Assembly: GCA_020637215.1 (NCBI GenBank)
Contig: JACJWI010000001.1
Coordinates: forward strand, 124,001 to 188,000
DNA length: 64,000 nucleotides
DNA from: Microthrixaceae bacterium
GTDB taxonomy: Bacteria > Actinomycetota > Acidimicrobiia > Acidimicrobiales > Microtrichaceae
Direction of reading: 5' to 3'
Below are positions 1 to 8,378 of the stretch, piece after piece. Made by a program: the position numbers and the translations under genes. Each line of letters opens with the position of its first letter. The stretch's first letter is position 1. Under the pieces are notes generated by a model that did not search any database, was not told the origin of the DNA, and was given only the letters and a program-made list of their open reading frames with translations.

Positions 1-9
1 GTTGGTCAT
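1..9 (-). CDS. Start of a gene leaving the window (three codons only)
   Basis: An ATG on the minus strand at 9 begins M-T-N and runs off the left edge. An AGGAG Shine-Dalgarno complement lies at about 15-19, four bases upstream of the ATG. The product cannot be judged from three codons. The good ribosome site and the otherwise empty 350-bp divergent gap before capA are the only support. Confidence 0.45.
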
Positions 10-348
10 GGTGCTCCTGATGCAGTGCGTCCGGGGACCGGACGTCGGTCTGGGTGCGGGGCGTCCCACCCGGGTTCGCCCCGAGCAGTCGACGCTGACT
101 GCAACAGCTGCGGATCGCCGCGAGCGTGTGGGCCGGCGACATCGGCGGCCCGGTCCGGGCCGTCGTTGGCCTCGGAACCTGCCGTGGGTGCCCGACGAAC
201 GGGTCCCACAGGGGGTCGGTCCACCCTAGCCGAGCTCGTGGGGACCCCCCAACGTGAATTCCGTTCCCGCTGTTCCCGTGTGGATCAGGCGCGTGGGGCG
301 TCGTTCTCACACGCGGAGCGGGTCGCACGGCACGGCCGGACGGCCCGG
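10..348. other. Divergent intergenic region, no gene seen
   Basis: About 340 bp between the minus-strand gene starting at 9 and the CapA-like gene at 361. Open frames here have no homology that I recognise, and the frame of the CapA-like gene stays open far upstream only because GC-rich DNA has few stops. It presumably holds promoters for both flanking genes. Confidence 0.5.
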
Positions 349-354
349 TACCGT
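349..354 (+). promoter_or_regulatory. -10 hexamer TACCGT of the CapA-like gene
   Basis: TACCGT ends six bases before the ATG at 361 and there is no Shine-Dalgarno, so the transcript probably starts at or next to the ATG. Confidence 0.55.
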
Positions 355-360
355 GGCCCG

Positions 361-1515
361 ATGCGCCCCCGACGACTCCACCGAACCGTGCGCGGGCTGC
401 TGGTCCTGGGTGCCGTCGCGCTGGCCGCGGCAGCGTGCGCGGGCACCGACGAGACGTCGGTCGCCGCCAAGGACCCGGGGCGCGACCGCTCCGGCGACGC
501 CGAGGCGATGAGCGACACCGGGGCGAGCAGGGACACGGACGCGACCACCACGACCACCACTCGGCCCCCGACCGGCAGCGGCCAGGCGGTGACCCTGGCC
601 TTCGCCGGTGACACCAACTTCAACAACCAGCTCGGAGCGCTCCGCTCCTCTCCGGGGACCGTCCTGTCGGCCATCGCCCCCACGCTGTCGGCGGCGGACG
701 TGACCATGCTCAACCTGGAGGCCGCGCTCGGGACCGGCGGCAGCCCCCAGCCCAAGAAGTTCACGTTCCAGGTGCCGGCCCAGGCCATCGACGCGGTGAA
801 GGCGGCCGGGGTCGACGTCGTCACCATGGCCAACAACCACGGCATGGACTTCGGTCCCGTCGGGTTCGCCGACTCGTTGCGGATCGAGCGGGAGTCCGGG
901 TTCCCGATCCTCGGCATCGGCGCCGATGACACCGAGGCCTACACGCCGTGGGTGACCGAGGCCAAGGGTCAGCGCATCGGCTTCATCGGCGCCAACGACA
1001 TCTTCGACGACAACCTCCGCTCGGCGTGGACGGCCGCACCGGGCCATCCGGGCCTGGCCAGCGCCGAGGAGGCCCACCAGGAGCGTCTGGCCCAGGAGGT
1101 CCGGACCCTGCGGCCAGAGGTCGACACCCTGGTCGTGTTCCTGCACTACGGAACCGAGACCCAGCTGTGCCCCAACGCCCGCCAGAAGGAGCTCGTCGAG
1201 CTGCTGACCGGGGCCGGAGCAGACATCGTGGTCGGCTCGCACCCGCACCGGCTCCAGGGGGTCGGCTACCACGGTCAGCAGTTCGTGGCGTACTCGCTGG
1301 GCAACTTCGCGTTCCAGGCCAACTCGCCCGAGGGAGCGGCCACCGGCGTGCTGACGGTGACCGCCACGGGGCGACGCATCGACGGCTACACCTGGACCCC
1401 GGCGGTGATCCGCAACAGCATCCCGCACCCGTTGACCGGCACGGCGGCCGACGCGGCGCAGGCGACCATGACCCAACGCCAGCAGTGCGCAGGGCTCACG
1501 CCGCAGGCGAGCTGA
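361..1515 (+). CDS. CapA/PgsA-family metallophosphatase-fold lipoprotein
   Basis: A 384-residue protein of the CapA family (poly-gamma-glutamate capsule synthesis type; calcineurin-like phosphoesterase fold). The N-terminus is basic, then a hydrophobic stretch ends in AAAACAG, a lipobox-type Cys, followed by a Thr/Asp-rich linker, so it should be a surface lipoprotein. Family motifs occur in order: AGDTNF, LNLEAALG, MANNHGMDFG, FLHYGTE and GSHPHRLQG, with YSLGNFAF near the end. These supply the metal-binding Asp, Asn and His residues. The start is the ATG placed just after a -10 hexamer; longer upstream readings in this frame lack a signal peptide. The M18 peptidase gene follows after 16 bp and is probably co-transcribed. 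The family is often involved in surface polymers, but no capsule genes adjoin, so the substrate is unknown. Confidence 0.85.
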   Translation: MRPRRLHRTVRGLLVLGAVALAAAACAGTDETSVAAKDPGRDRSGDAEAMSDTGASRDTDATTTTTTRPPTGSGQAVTLAFAGDTNFNNQLGALRSSPGTVLSAIAPTLSAADVTMLNLEAALGTGGSPQPKKFTFQVPAQAIDAVKAAGVDVVTMANNHGMDFGPVGFADSLRIERESGFPILGIGADDTEAYTPWVTEAKGQRIGFIGANDIFDDNLRSAWTAAPGHPGLASAEEAHQERLAQEVRTLRPEVDTLVVFLHYGTETQLCPNARQKELVELLTGAGADIVVGSHPHRLQGVGYHGQQFVAYSLGNFAFQANSPEGAATGVLTVTATGRRIDGYTWTPAVIRNSIPHPLTGTAADAAQATMTQRQQCAGLTPQAS

Positions 1516-1531
1516 CCGACAGGAGGCGACG

Positions 1532-2830
1532 ATGACCCAGGATCCCACGACGGTCGCGGAGGACCTCAGCGACCTCATCGGTTTCGTCGACGCCTCCCCC
1601 ACCCCCTACCACGCCGTCGCGACCGCAGCGGCCCTCCTCGACCACGCCGGCTTCACCGCCCTCGACCCGATCGAGGACTGGGGACCCGAGGCGGCGGGAC
1701 CCGCCTACGTCGTCCGCGGCGGCGCCCTGGTGGCCTGGTGTCCGGGACGACGGAGTGATCCGGCCGCCCCGCTGCGGATGATCGGCGCCCACACCGACTC
1801 ACCGGGCCTGCGGGTCCGCCCCCGACCCGACCGTTCGACCGCCGGGTGGCGCCAGCTCGGCGTCGAGCTCTACGGCGGAGCGCTGCGCAACTCGTGGCTG
1901 GACCGGGACCTGGGCCTGGCGGGCCGGCTCGCCGTGCGCAGCGACGACGCCGTCGAGCTGCGCCGGTTCCGCACCGATGGTGCGGTCATGAGGGTGCCGC
2001 AGCTGGCGATCCACCTGGACCGCGACGTGAGCACCACCGGTCTGGTCCTGAACGCCCAGCAGCACCTGACTCCGGTGTGGGGCCTGGGCGACGCGTCCGA
2101 CGGCGACTTCCGGGCGTGGCTCGCCGCGCTGGTCGGCGTCGAGCCGAGCGCCGTGGTCGCATGGGAGGCCCTGGCCTACGACGTGCAGCCCTCGGCGGTG
2201 ATCGGCGCCGAGCGCGACATGCTGGCCGCCCCCCGCCTGGACGACCTGGCCGGCTGCTGGGCGGCACTAACCGCGGTCCGGCACGCGGCGTCGGTGATGG
2301 ACCCGCCGGAGCTGCCGACGGTGGTGGTGCTCAACGACCACGAGGAGGTCGGCTCGCAGACCGCGACCGGCGCCGACGGGGCGTGGGTCGAGCAGGTGCT
2401 CGAACGCCGGGTGGCCGCGCTCGGCGGAACCCGGACCGACCTGCTCCGCTCCCTGACCGGGTCGCTGCTGGTGTCGGTGGACATGGCGCACGCCACGCAC
2501 CCCAACTACCCCGAGCGTCACGAACCCGGGCACTGGATCCGACCCGGCGGCGGACCGGTGATCAAGCACAACGTCAACGCCCGCTACGCGACCGAGTCGA
2601 CCGGGGCGGCGGCGTTCCGGGCTGCGTGCGATCGGGCCGGGGTGCCGGTCCAGGAGTACTCGCACCGCGGCGACCTGCCGTGCGGGTCGACGATCGGGCC
2701 GATCACCGCGTCGCGGCTGGCGGTCGACACCGTCGACGTCGGTGCGCCGATGCTGTCGATGCACTCGGCGCGTGAGCTGATGGCCGTCGCCGACATCACC
2801 TCCCTCCCCACCGCCCTCCAGGCGATATAG
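1532..2830 (+). CDS. M18 family aminopeptidase
   Basis: A 432-residue cytosolic zinc aminopeptidase of the M18 (aspartyl aminopeptidase/ApeB) family, removing N-terminal residues from peptides. Metal and catalytic motifs are all visible: GAHTDSPGLR (first zinc His), LDDLAG (bridging Asp), NDHEEVGS (general base Glu and zinc Glu), VDMAHATHPNYP (zinc Asp) and MHSARE near the end (last zinc His). The length matches the bacterial family. A strong AGGAGG lies seven bases before the ATG, so unlike many neighbours it has a leadered-type start. It lies 16 bp after the CapA-like gene and likely shares its transcript. The convergent sigma factor gene follows after a hairpin. Confidence 0.93.
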   Translation: MTQDPTTVAEDLSDLIGFVDASPTPYHAVATAAALLDHAGFTALDPIEDWGPEAAGPAYVVRGGALVAWCPGRRSDPAAPLRMIGAHTDSPGLRVRPRPDRSTAGWRQLGVELYGGALRNSWLDRDLGLAGRLAVRSDDAVELRRFRTDGAVMRVPQLAIHLDRDVSTTGLVLNAQQHLTPVWGLGDASDGDFRAWLAALVGVEPSAVVAWEALAYDVQPSAVIGAERDMLAAPRLDDLAGCWAALTAVRHAASVMDPPELPTVVVLNDHEEVGSQTATGADGAWVEQVLERRVAALGGTRTDLLRSLTGSLLVSVDMAHATHPNYPERHEPGHWIRPGGGPVIKHNVNARYATESTGAAAFRAACDRAGVPVQEYSHRGDLPCGSTIGPITASRLAVDTVDVGAPMLSMHSARELMAVADITSLPTALQAI

Positions 2831-2905
2831 GGGTCCTCACTCACAACCCTTGTCGCTTTTCCGACCCCAGAAATCCGGGCGGGGTTCCGTCCCAGGGCGC
2901 GACGA

Positions 2906-2931
2906 GGGCCGGACCCTGTCGGATCCGGCCC
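2906..2931. terminator. Hairpin between convergent genes
   Basis: Perfect 8-bp GC-rich stem (arms 2906-2913 and 2924-2931, GGGCCGGA type) with a 10-base loop, placed between the M18 gene end and the sigma factor gene end. There is no clear T tract on either side, so it is a candidate bidirectional terminator. Confidence 0.5.
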
Positions 2932-2949
2932 CGGTCGTGACGAAGGGGA

Positions 2950-3888
2950 TCAGGCGTTCAGCAGGTCGCGGGCGCCGGTGTCGGAGCTGGGGTGACGCAG
3001 CTTGGACATGGCCCGGGCCTCGATCTGACGGATGCGCTCCCGGGTGAGGTCGAAGTGCTCGCCGACCTCCTCCAGGGTCCGGGGCTCACCCCGGTCAAGA
3101 CCGAAGCGCAGCGAGAGGATCTCGCGCTCCCGGTCGTCGAGCGGCAGCATCAGACGGCTGATCTGCGCCGGGAGGAGCGACTCGGCCGCGGCCTCGAACG
3201 GCGACGCCGCCGTCGGGTCCTCGACGATGTCGCCCAACTCGGCGTCGCCGTCCTCGCGGAGCGGCGTGGACAGCGACAGCGTATCGGCGGCGAAGCGGAG
3301 GATCTCGGTGACCTTGTCCTCGGGCATGTCGAGGTCGGCAGCGAGCTCCGCGACGGTGGGCCGACGGCCATAGGCGGTCTCGAGGCGGACGCGGGCCTTC
3401 TGCACCCGCGCCAGGTTGTCGCCTGCGTGGACCGGGAGACGGATGGTCCGGTTGGTGTTGGCGATGCCGCGGGTGAGGGCCTGGCGGATCCACCAGGTGG
3501 CGTAGGTGGAGAACTTGAACCCCTTGCGCCAGTCGAACTTCTCGACCGCGTGCATCAGGCCGAGGTTGCCCTCCTGGATGAGGTCGAGCAGCGGCATGCC
3601 GGACGCCTGGTACTTCTTGGCGATCGACACGACGAGTCGGAGGTTCGACTGGACGAACGAGCGCTCGGCCTCCTCACCGGCCTTGACCAGCTTCCGCAAC
3701 TCGCGCTTGCGGGCCGGCGACAAGCTGCGCTCGTTGGCCTCCAGCTCGGTGGCGGCCTCCTTGCCGTGCTCCATGGCCTGGGCCAGGCGGGACTCGTCGT
3801 CCTTGGTCAGCAGGGGGTACTGGCCGATCTCGCTCAGGTACAGTCGAACGAGGTCTTCCTCGTCGCGCTCTGCTCGTTGCTTCGCCAC
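2950..3888 (-). CDS. RNA polymerase sigma factor, SigA/SigB (RpoD-like) type
   Basis: A 312-residue sigma-70 factor that directs RNA polymerase to promoters. Region 1.2 (LVRLYLSEIGQYPLL) starts near residue 13. Region 2 (NLRLVVSIAKKYQASGMPLLDLIQEGNLGLM through FKFSTYATWWIRQAL) reads as housekeeping type. Region 3 follows, and region 4 ends with the HTH EVGEHFDLTRERIRQIEARA. It lacks the long acidic region 1.1 of large primary sigmas, so it is either a compact primary sigma or a group 2 paralogue; the window cannot decide. The start is GTG at 3888 with AAAGG about ten bases upstream. The upstream gap contains a 14-bp palindrome. Confidence 0.93.
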   Translation of the reverse strand: MAKQRAERDEEDLVRLYLSEIGQYPLLTKDDESRLAQAMEHGKEAATELEANERSLSPARKRELRKLVKAGEEAERSFVQSNLRLVVSIAKKYQASGMPLLDLIQEGNLGLMHAVEKFDWRKGFKFSTYATWWIRQALTRGIANTNRTIRLPVHAGDNLARVQKARVRLETAYGRRPTVAELAADLDMPEDKVTEILRFAADTLSLSTPLREDGDAELGDIVEDPTAASPFEAAAESLLPAQISRLMLPLDDREREILSLRFGLDRGEPRTLEEVGEHFDLTRERIRQIEARAMSKLRHPSSDTGARDLLNA

Positions 3889-4295
3889 GGGCGATCGCCT
3901 TTCTGTCGCGTCTACGCCGGATCCGGCGCCCGCATGGGTTGGCCGGGTGATCTCGGTGGGATGGTCGTTCGCCGTCGGGACCTGCGCTCACATGCCAAGG
4001 GTGTCGGAACCCGCGTTCCGCGTGGATGGGTGCACTGGTGAGGAAGAGTCCGCCGCCGCTCGGGGAGATCTCATGGTACGACGGCTGTCAAGGGATCGAC
4101 CGGTCGGTGAGCGGCCCCGCATCCGGGTTCGGGGTGCCGACAGGTGGATCTGCTCACCCGGAGAGGCGCTGCGGGCCTGTCAGCGTGCATCTCGGCCCGG
4201 GGATCCGGCCACTCATGGTCCTCGAGCTCCTACTCAGCGTGACAGATGTCATGGCGCGGTTGCGTCACCCGCTTCGACGGTTCGACCCACTCGGG
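3889..4295. promoter_or_regulatory. Divergent promoter region of the sigma factor and J-domain genes
   Basis: About 400 bp with no convincing gene. It should contain the sigma factor promoter on the minus strand; I cannot pick a clear -35/-10 pair there. A perfect 14-bp palindrome (CGCCGGATCCGGCG) lies at 3915-3928, 27-40 bases upstream of the sigma start codon. That is in the likely leader RNA or an operator position. Confidence 0.5.
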
Positions 4296-4301
4296 TAGCG
4301 T
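4296..4301 (+). promoter_or_regulatory. -10 hexamer TAGCGT of the J-domain gene
   Basis: TAGCGT lies seven bases before the GTG at 4309. It overlaps the alternative in-frame GTG at 4300, which argues for 4309 as the real start. Confidence 0.55.
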
Positions 4302-4308
4302 GCGCGGC

Positions 4309-4971
4309 GTGCGGGTCGACGAGGCACGACGGGTGCTCGGACTGGACCCCGACGCACCGATCGACGCGAAGGTCCTCCGGAAGTCGTTCCGGCGGCTGGT
4401 CCGCGTCGCTCATCCCGACGTCAACGCCGGCGCCGATGCCGCCGAACGGACCACCCGCCTGACCTTGGCCTACCGGGTCCTCAGCGAGGCTGCGCTCCGA
4501 GGTGAGTCGACGACGTCGGTGGGTGCCCGATCATCGAAGGACCGGCCTGCGCCCGGCGGATCCGGTGGCAGCACGCCCGAGCGGGGCCCGGCGCCTTCAG
4601 GCGACGCGGCCAGCGCCCGTCGTGGCGATGTGCCCGGACCCGGACGGGAGGTTCCACGCATCGGCGTGCGACTCGTCGGCAACGACTCGATCTCGGTGTC
4701 GGCCCCCGCGGAGGAGGCCCTGATGCTCCTCATCGACGCGGCGCACGACCTCGGAGAGATCAGCTACCTCGATCGCACGGCAGGGCTGCTCGAGGTGATC
4801 GTCGAGTTCGTCGAAGCTCCGACCAGCTCGGTGCTCTTCAGCCTCCAGGGGCGCGCCGACGGCACCACCGAGGTGTTCTGCACCGTCGAGGCGCTGAGCG
4901 GGGGCGACTCCCCACCTGCGGAGGCCGTCACCCGCCTGGTTCTGCGGACCCTGCGCGACACCCAGGCCTGA
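4309..4971 (+). CDS. J-domain protein with a C-terminal domain of unknown function
   Basis: A 220-residue protein. Residues about 3-60 form a J domain: ARRVLGLDPDAPIDAKVLRKSFRRL, then the diagnostic HPD tripeptide in VAHPDVNAG and a fourth helix ending AYRVL. J domains stimulate the ATPase of DnaK-type chaperones. A low-complexity Ser/Gly/Pro linker follows (about 65-115). A compact alpha/beta-looking C-terminal domain (about 115-218), starting IGVRLVGNDSISV, contains no Cys zinc motifs, so this is not a full DnaJ. I do not recognise the C-terminal domain. The gene ends six bases from the convergent aldehyde dehydrogenase. Confidence 0.75.
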   Translation: MRVDEARRVLGLDPDAPIDAKVLRKSFRRLVRVAHPDVNAGADAAERTTRLTLAYRVLSEAALRGESTTSVGARSSKDRPAPGGSGGSTPERGPAPSGDAASARRGDVPGPGREVPRIGVRLVGNDSISVSAPAEEALMLLIDAAHDLGEISYLDRTAGLLEVIVEFVEAPTSSVLFSLQGRADGTTEVFCTVEALSGGDSPPAEAVTRLVLRTLRDTQA

Positions 4972-4977
4972 ACGCGG

Positions 4978-6597
4978 TCAGACCCCTGGACGTCGCCCCA
5001 ACTTGGTGCGCAGGTTGCCGCCGAAACGGGCGCGCAGCGTGGCGATGCCGATCCGGTCCAGGTTCCGGGGCACCGGGAACCACCACAGCTCCCGGGGGGT
5101 CCTGACCCGGGGGGCCAGGATCGACTTCACGATCGACATCTCACGCAGGCCCTCGGCGCCGTGCACCCGTCCGATGCCCGAGCTCTTCACTCCCCCGAAG
5201 GGCAGGCCGGTCACCGCGTAGGAAACGATGCAGTCGTTGATGCAGACGTTGCCGGCCTGGAGTCGGTTGGCGATGTGGACCCCCCGGTCGGAGTCCTCGG
5301 TCCACACCGAGCTGTTGAGCCCGTAGCTGGAGTCGTTGGCCAGCGCCACGGCCTCCTCGTCGCTCGAGACCTTCATGATCGGCAGGACCGGACCGAAGGT
5401 CTCCTCGGTCATCAGGTCCATGTCGTGGTCGACGTCGACCACCACCGTCGGGGGGAACCACAGGCCGTCGCGGTCGAGGCGGGATCCGCCGGCGAGGATG
5501 GTCGCGCCCTTGTCGAGGGCGTCGGCCAGGTGCGCCTCGATGATCTGCAGCTGCGGTTCGAAGGTCATCGAGCCGATGTCGCCGCCGTGGTCGTCCTGGC
5601 GGATGGCCGCCACCTCGGACAGGACCAGGGAGACGAAGCGGTCATAGACCGATTCGTGGACGTACACGCGCTCGACCGACATGCAGGTCTGACCCGAGTT
5701 CTGCATGGAGCCCCACACCGCCCCCTTGGCGGCGCGGACCACGTCCGCGTCCTCGCAGACCACCATCGGGTCCTTCCCACCGAGCTCGAGCAGGACGGGG
5801 GTGAGGGTGTCGGCCGCGGCGGCCATCACCCGTCGACCGGTGCGGACCGAGCCGGTGAAGACGATCTTGTCGACTCCGGAGCGCACCAGCGCCTCGCCGG
5901 TCGCTCCGCCACCGGTGACGACCTGGACCACGTCGCCCCACGTGTCGTCCTCGAACAGGGCGCCGATCGCGAGCCCGACGGTCGGGGTGACCTCGGACGG
6001 CTTGAGCACCACCGTGTTGCCGGCGAACAGAGCGGTGATGACCGGGGTCATCGACAGGGTGAAGGGGTAGTTCCACGGGCTGATCACGCCGATGACGCCG
6101 AGGGGTTCGTAGCGCTTCCAGGCCGACTTGTGCGCCATGGTCCCCGAGCCGACGGGCTGGGCCCGCAGGATGCGTTCGCTGTTGCGGGCGTACCAGTCGA
6201 TGGTCTCGCAGACCGCCATCAGCTCGGTGGTCACCGCTTCGGCGGCCTGCTTGCCGGTCTCGGCGCAGATGACCCGTACCAGCTCCTCGGCGCGGTCGAG
6301 CAGCCGGTCCCGGACCGCCAGCATGTGCCGGGACCGTTCGCGGGCGGTGAGGGCCGACCATGCCGTGCCTGCGGCACGGGCCCGAGCGACCGCGGCGCGG
6401 ACCTCGTCCGCGGTCTGGTCCGGCACGACGGCCAGCAACGTGCCGGTGCGTGGGTCGAACGTCTCGATCGTCGCGGCGCCGGGCGTTCGGCCATCGCTCG
6501 CGGTGCCCACGGCGCGGCCGTTGCCCTCCGGACCCGACGCCGTCTCGGCGTCCCCGCCGTGCTCGTCCACCCTGACCTGCCCCATGGTCGATGTCAT
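4978..6597 (-). CDS. NAD(P)-dependent aldehyde dehydrogenase, succinate-semialdehyde type
   Basis: A 539-residue member of the ALDH superfamily, oxidising an aldehyde to the acid. Visible motifs are VISPWNYPFTLSM (cofactor site), FTGSVRTGR (glycine motif), LELGGKDPM (general base Glu) and QNSGQTCMSVERVYV with the nucleophilic Cys. The C-terminal FGGVKSSGIGR motif is present. About 40 residues precede the usual start of the fold. The reading frame could begin at GTG 6606, but a TAGCGT hexamer overlaps that codon and sits seven bases before the ATG at 6597, so the ATG is preferred. It resembles succinate-semialdehyde dehydrogenases of actinobacteria, but the substrate is not proven. Confidence 0.88.
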   Translation of the reverse strand: MTSTMGQVRVDEHGGDAETASGPEGNGRAVGTASDGRTPGAATIETFDPRTGTLLAVVPDQTADEVRAAVARARAAGTAWSALTARERSRHMLAVRDRLLDRAEELVRVICAETGKQAAEAVTTELMAVCETIDWYARNSERILRAQPVGSGTMAHKSAWKRYEPLGVIGVISPWNYPFTLSMTPVITALFAGNTVVLKPSEVTPTVGLAIGALFEDDTWGDVVQVVTGGGATGEALVRSGVDKIVFTGSVRTGRRVMAAAADTLTPVLLELGGKDPMVVCEDADVVRAAKGAVWGSMQNSGQTCMSVERVYVHESVYDRFVSLVLSEVAAIRQDDHGGDIGSMTFEPQLQIIEAHLADALDKGATILAGGSRLDRDGLWFPPTVVVDVDHDMDLMTEETFGPVLPIMKVSSDEEAVALANDSSYGLNSSVWTEDSDRGVHIANRLQAGNVCINDCIVSYAVTGLPFGGVKSSGIGRVHGAEGLREMSIVKSILAPRVRTPRELWWFPVPRNLDRIGIATLRARFGGNLRTKLGRRPGV

Positions 6598-6604
6598 GGG
6601 CGTC

Positions 6605-6610
6605 ACGCTA
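6605..6610 (-). promoter_or_regulatory. -10 hexamer TAGCGT of the aldehyde dehydrogenase
   Basis: On the minus strand TAGCGT ends seven bases before ATG 6597, with no ribosome site between. Confidence 0.5.
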
Positions 6611-6651
6611 TCGCCCCGGAACGACCGGGCCCAGGGTCGCCAGATCGGCCC

Positions 6652-7614
6652 TCAGGACACAGCGCCCCGCAGAGCAGCGCAGATCCGCTCGACGGCCTGT
6701 CGGCCGATCCCGGTGCTGCCCATCTGCACGAAGGCGTGGATGGCCCCCTCGACCCGTTCGAGGTCGACCTCCACCCCGGCGGCGCCGAGGGCGGCGGCGT
6801 ACGCCTCGCCCTCGTCCCGGAGCGGGTCGTACTCGGCGGTGAGGACCAGCGCGGGGGCGACCCCCGCCAGGTCCGCGGTGCGGAGCGGGCTGACCAGGGG
6901 GTCCGCGGCATCGACGACGGCTCCACTCAGGTAGTGGTGGCGGAAGAACGCCATCGTCTCGGCCGTGAGCAGGTACCCCTCGGCGTTCTCCTTCATCGAG
7001 GGGAAGCGATCCTCGTCCGCGAGCTCGACCGCGGGGTAGATCAGCACCTGCAGGCGCAACGGCGCCAGACCCGGATCGTCGCGCTGGCGATCACGCCAGG
7101 CCACTGCGGTGACCGCGGCCAGGTTCCCGCCCGCCGAATCGCCTCCGACGGTCAGCCGAGACGGGTCCAGGCCGAGCTCCGGGGCACGGCGCACGACGTC
7201 GTCGAGGGCGGAGGCGGCGTCCATGGCGGCGGCGGGAGCCGGATGTTCGGGGGCCAACCGGTAGTCGACCGACACCACGGTGATGTCCGCTCCGGCCGCC
7301 AGGTCGCGGCACAGGGCGTCGTGGGTGTCGAGGGACCCGATGACGAACCCGCCACCGTGCAGGAAGACCAGGCCGGCGGCCCCCGTGGTGCTCGGCGCCG
7401 CTCCGGCCGGCCGGTAGATCCGACCCGGGACCGGACCGTCGGCACCGGCAAGGGTGATGTCGGTCGCGGTCACGTCCTGGGCGCCGGGGCCGAACGCCGC
7501 GCACAGCAGGGCGAAGCCCTCGCGGGCGGCGTCGGGGCCGGCCTCCATGGGTGGCGGCTGCTCCATCGCGGCGAGGAGGTCGAGCACGGGTTGCAGTTCG
7601 GCGTCGACGGGCAT
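6652..7614 (-). CDS. Alpha/beta hydrolase, hormone-sensitive-lipase (family IV esterase) type
   Basis: A 320-residue cytosolic esterase. The HSL oxyanion motif HGGGFVIGS is followed by the nucleophile elbow GGDSAGGNL. Then come the Asp loop (LTAEYDPLRDEGEAYA) and the catalytic His (GAIHAFVQM). This is the full Ser-Asp-His set at normal spacing, so it should hydrolyse short acyl esters. A purine-rich GGGGGAGA lies about nine bases before the ATG. It reads toward the aldehyde dehydrogenase with a 54-bp gap that holds the dehydrogenase promoter, so the two need not be one operon. A second HSL-type esterase lies at 42543-43637 and is clearly different in sequence. Confidence 0.9.
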   Translation of the reverse strand: MPVDAELQPVLDLLAAMEQPPPMEAGPDAAREGFALLCAAFGPGAQDVTATDITLAGADGPVPGRIYRPAGAAPSTTGAAGLVFLHGGGFVIGSLDTHDALCRDLAAGADITVVSVDYRLAPEHPAPAAAMDAASALDDVVRRAPELGLDPSRLTVGGDSAGGNLAAVTAVAWRDRQRDDPGLAPLRLQVLIYPAVELADEDRFPSMKENAEGYLLTAETMAFFRHHYLSGAVVDAADPLVSPLRTADLAGVAPALVLTAEYDPLRDEGEAYAAALGAAGVEVDLERVEGAIHAFVQMGSTGIGRQAVERICAALRGAVS

Positions 7615-7709
7615 GGTTCGTCGGTCTCCCCCTCTGGGCGGTTCGACCCAGCGTCCGTCGGGTCGGGAGGCTCAAGTCGCGGGCCTCGGCTGCCGACACG
7701 GTACCTGTG

Positions 7710-8378
7710 ATGACGAACCGGACCGCTGACAGCGGGCGGGGAGCACACGGGTGGCGGGGATCCCGACTCGGCCGTGTGTACCACCACCGCACGACCCGCT
7801 CCGACCGCGGCGCGGCCCTGATCGAGGCGGCGATCATCCTGCCGGTGCTGATGGTGTTCCTGCTCGGCATCATCGAGTTCGGGTTGGTGTACGCCACCGG
7901 GGCGACCGCGACGGGAGCCAGCCGAACCGGCGCCCGACTGGCGGTCGCCACGTTCGGACCCAACAAGGCTGCGGTGACCGGCAGCGTGCAGGGACCGGCG
8001 GACCTGGTGGCCGATCAGGTGTCGGGCGATCTGACCGCTCTCACCAGCGCGGTCCCGATCGGCATGGTCATCTACAAGGCGAACTCGTCGGGGGCGCCGA
8101 CCGGTGGGTTCCCGTCGTCGACGGCGTCGATGAGCGGCGGCTGCACCGCCGACTGCATGCGCTACACCTGGAACACGTCGACCAAGAAGTTCACTCCCAG
8201 CGGCGGACCGGGGTGGAACCTGTCGACCAACGACGTGTGCCTGCCGGCCAGCACCGCCTCGGTCGGGGTGTGGGTGCTGATCCGCCACAGCTACCTCACC
8301 AAGCTGATCGGCCAGTACAACTTCGTCGAGGGGCGCACGGTGATGCGCCTCGAGCCGCTGCCGGGTGACCAGTGCTGA
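7710..8378 (+). CDS. TadE-like pseudopilin/pilus assembly protein
   Basis: A 222-residue protein. A basic N-terminus leads to DRGAALIEAAIILPVL and a hydrophobic segment (about residues 37-58): the TadE signature with Glu at the +5-like position of the pseudopilin motif. The rest is predicted extracytoplasmic, with Cys pairs that could form disulfides (GGCTADCMRY). The ATG at 7710 gives a normal-length N-terminus; further upstream the frame overlaps the divergent esterase. It overlaps the next gene by seven bases, so the two are coupled. In complete Tad systems TadE/F are minor pseudopilins, but no TadA, TadB, TadC or prepilin peptidase is in this window. Confidence 0.82.
   Translation: MTNRTADSGRGAHGWRGSRLGRVYHHRTTRSDRGAALIEAAIILPVLMVFLLGIIEFGLVYATGATATGASRTGARLAVATFGPNKAAVTGSVQGPADLVADQVSGDLTALTSAVPIGMVIYKANSSGAPTGGFPSSTASMSGGCTADCMRYTWNTSTKKFTPSGGPGWNLSTNDVCLPASTASVGVWVLIRHSYLTKLIGQYNFVEGRTVMRLEPLPGDQC

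Noticed and set aside
25..360. Upstream extension of the CapA-like gene by 112 codons
   Set aside because: It would hide the signal peptide inside the protein. The ATG at 361 follows a -10 hexamer and begins a proper lipoprotein signal.
5161..7710. Very long open frame (849 codons) antisense to the aldehyde dehydrogenase and esterase genes
   Set aside because: GC-rich DNA rarely has stop codons in the antisense frame. The translation is low-complexity (Asp/Gly/Arg/His/Val rich) with no domain, while both sense genes have full motifs.
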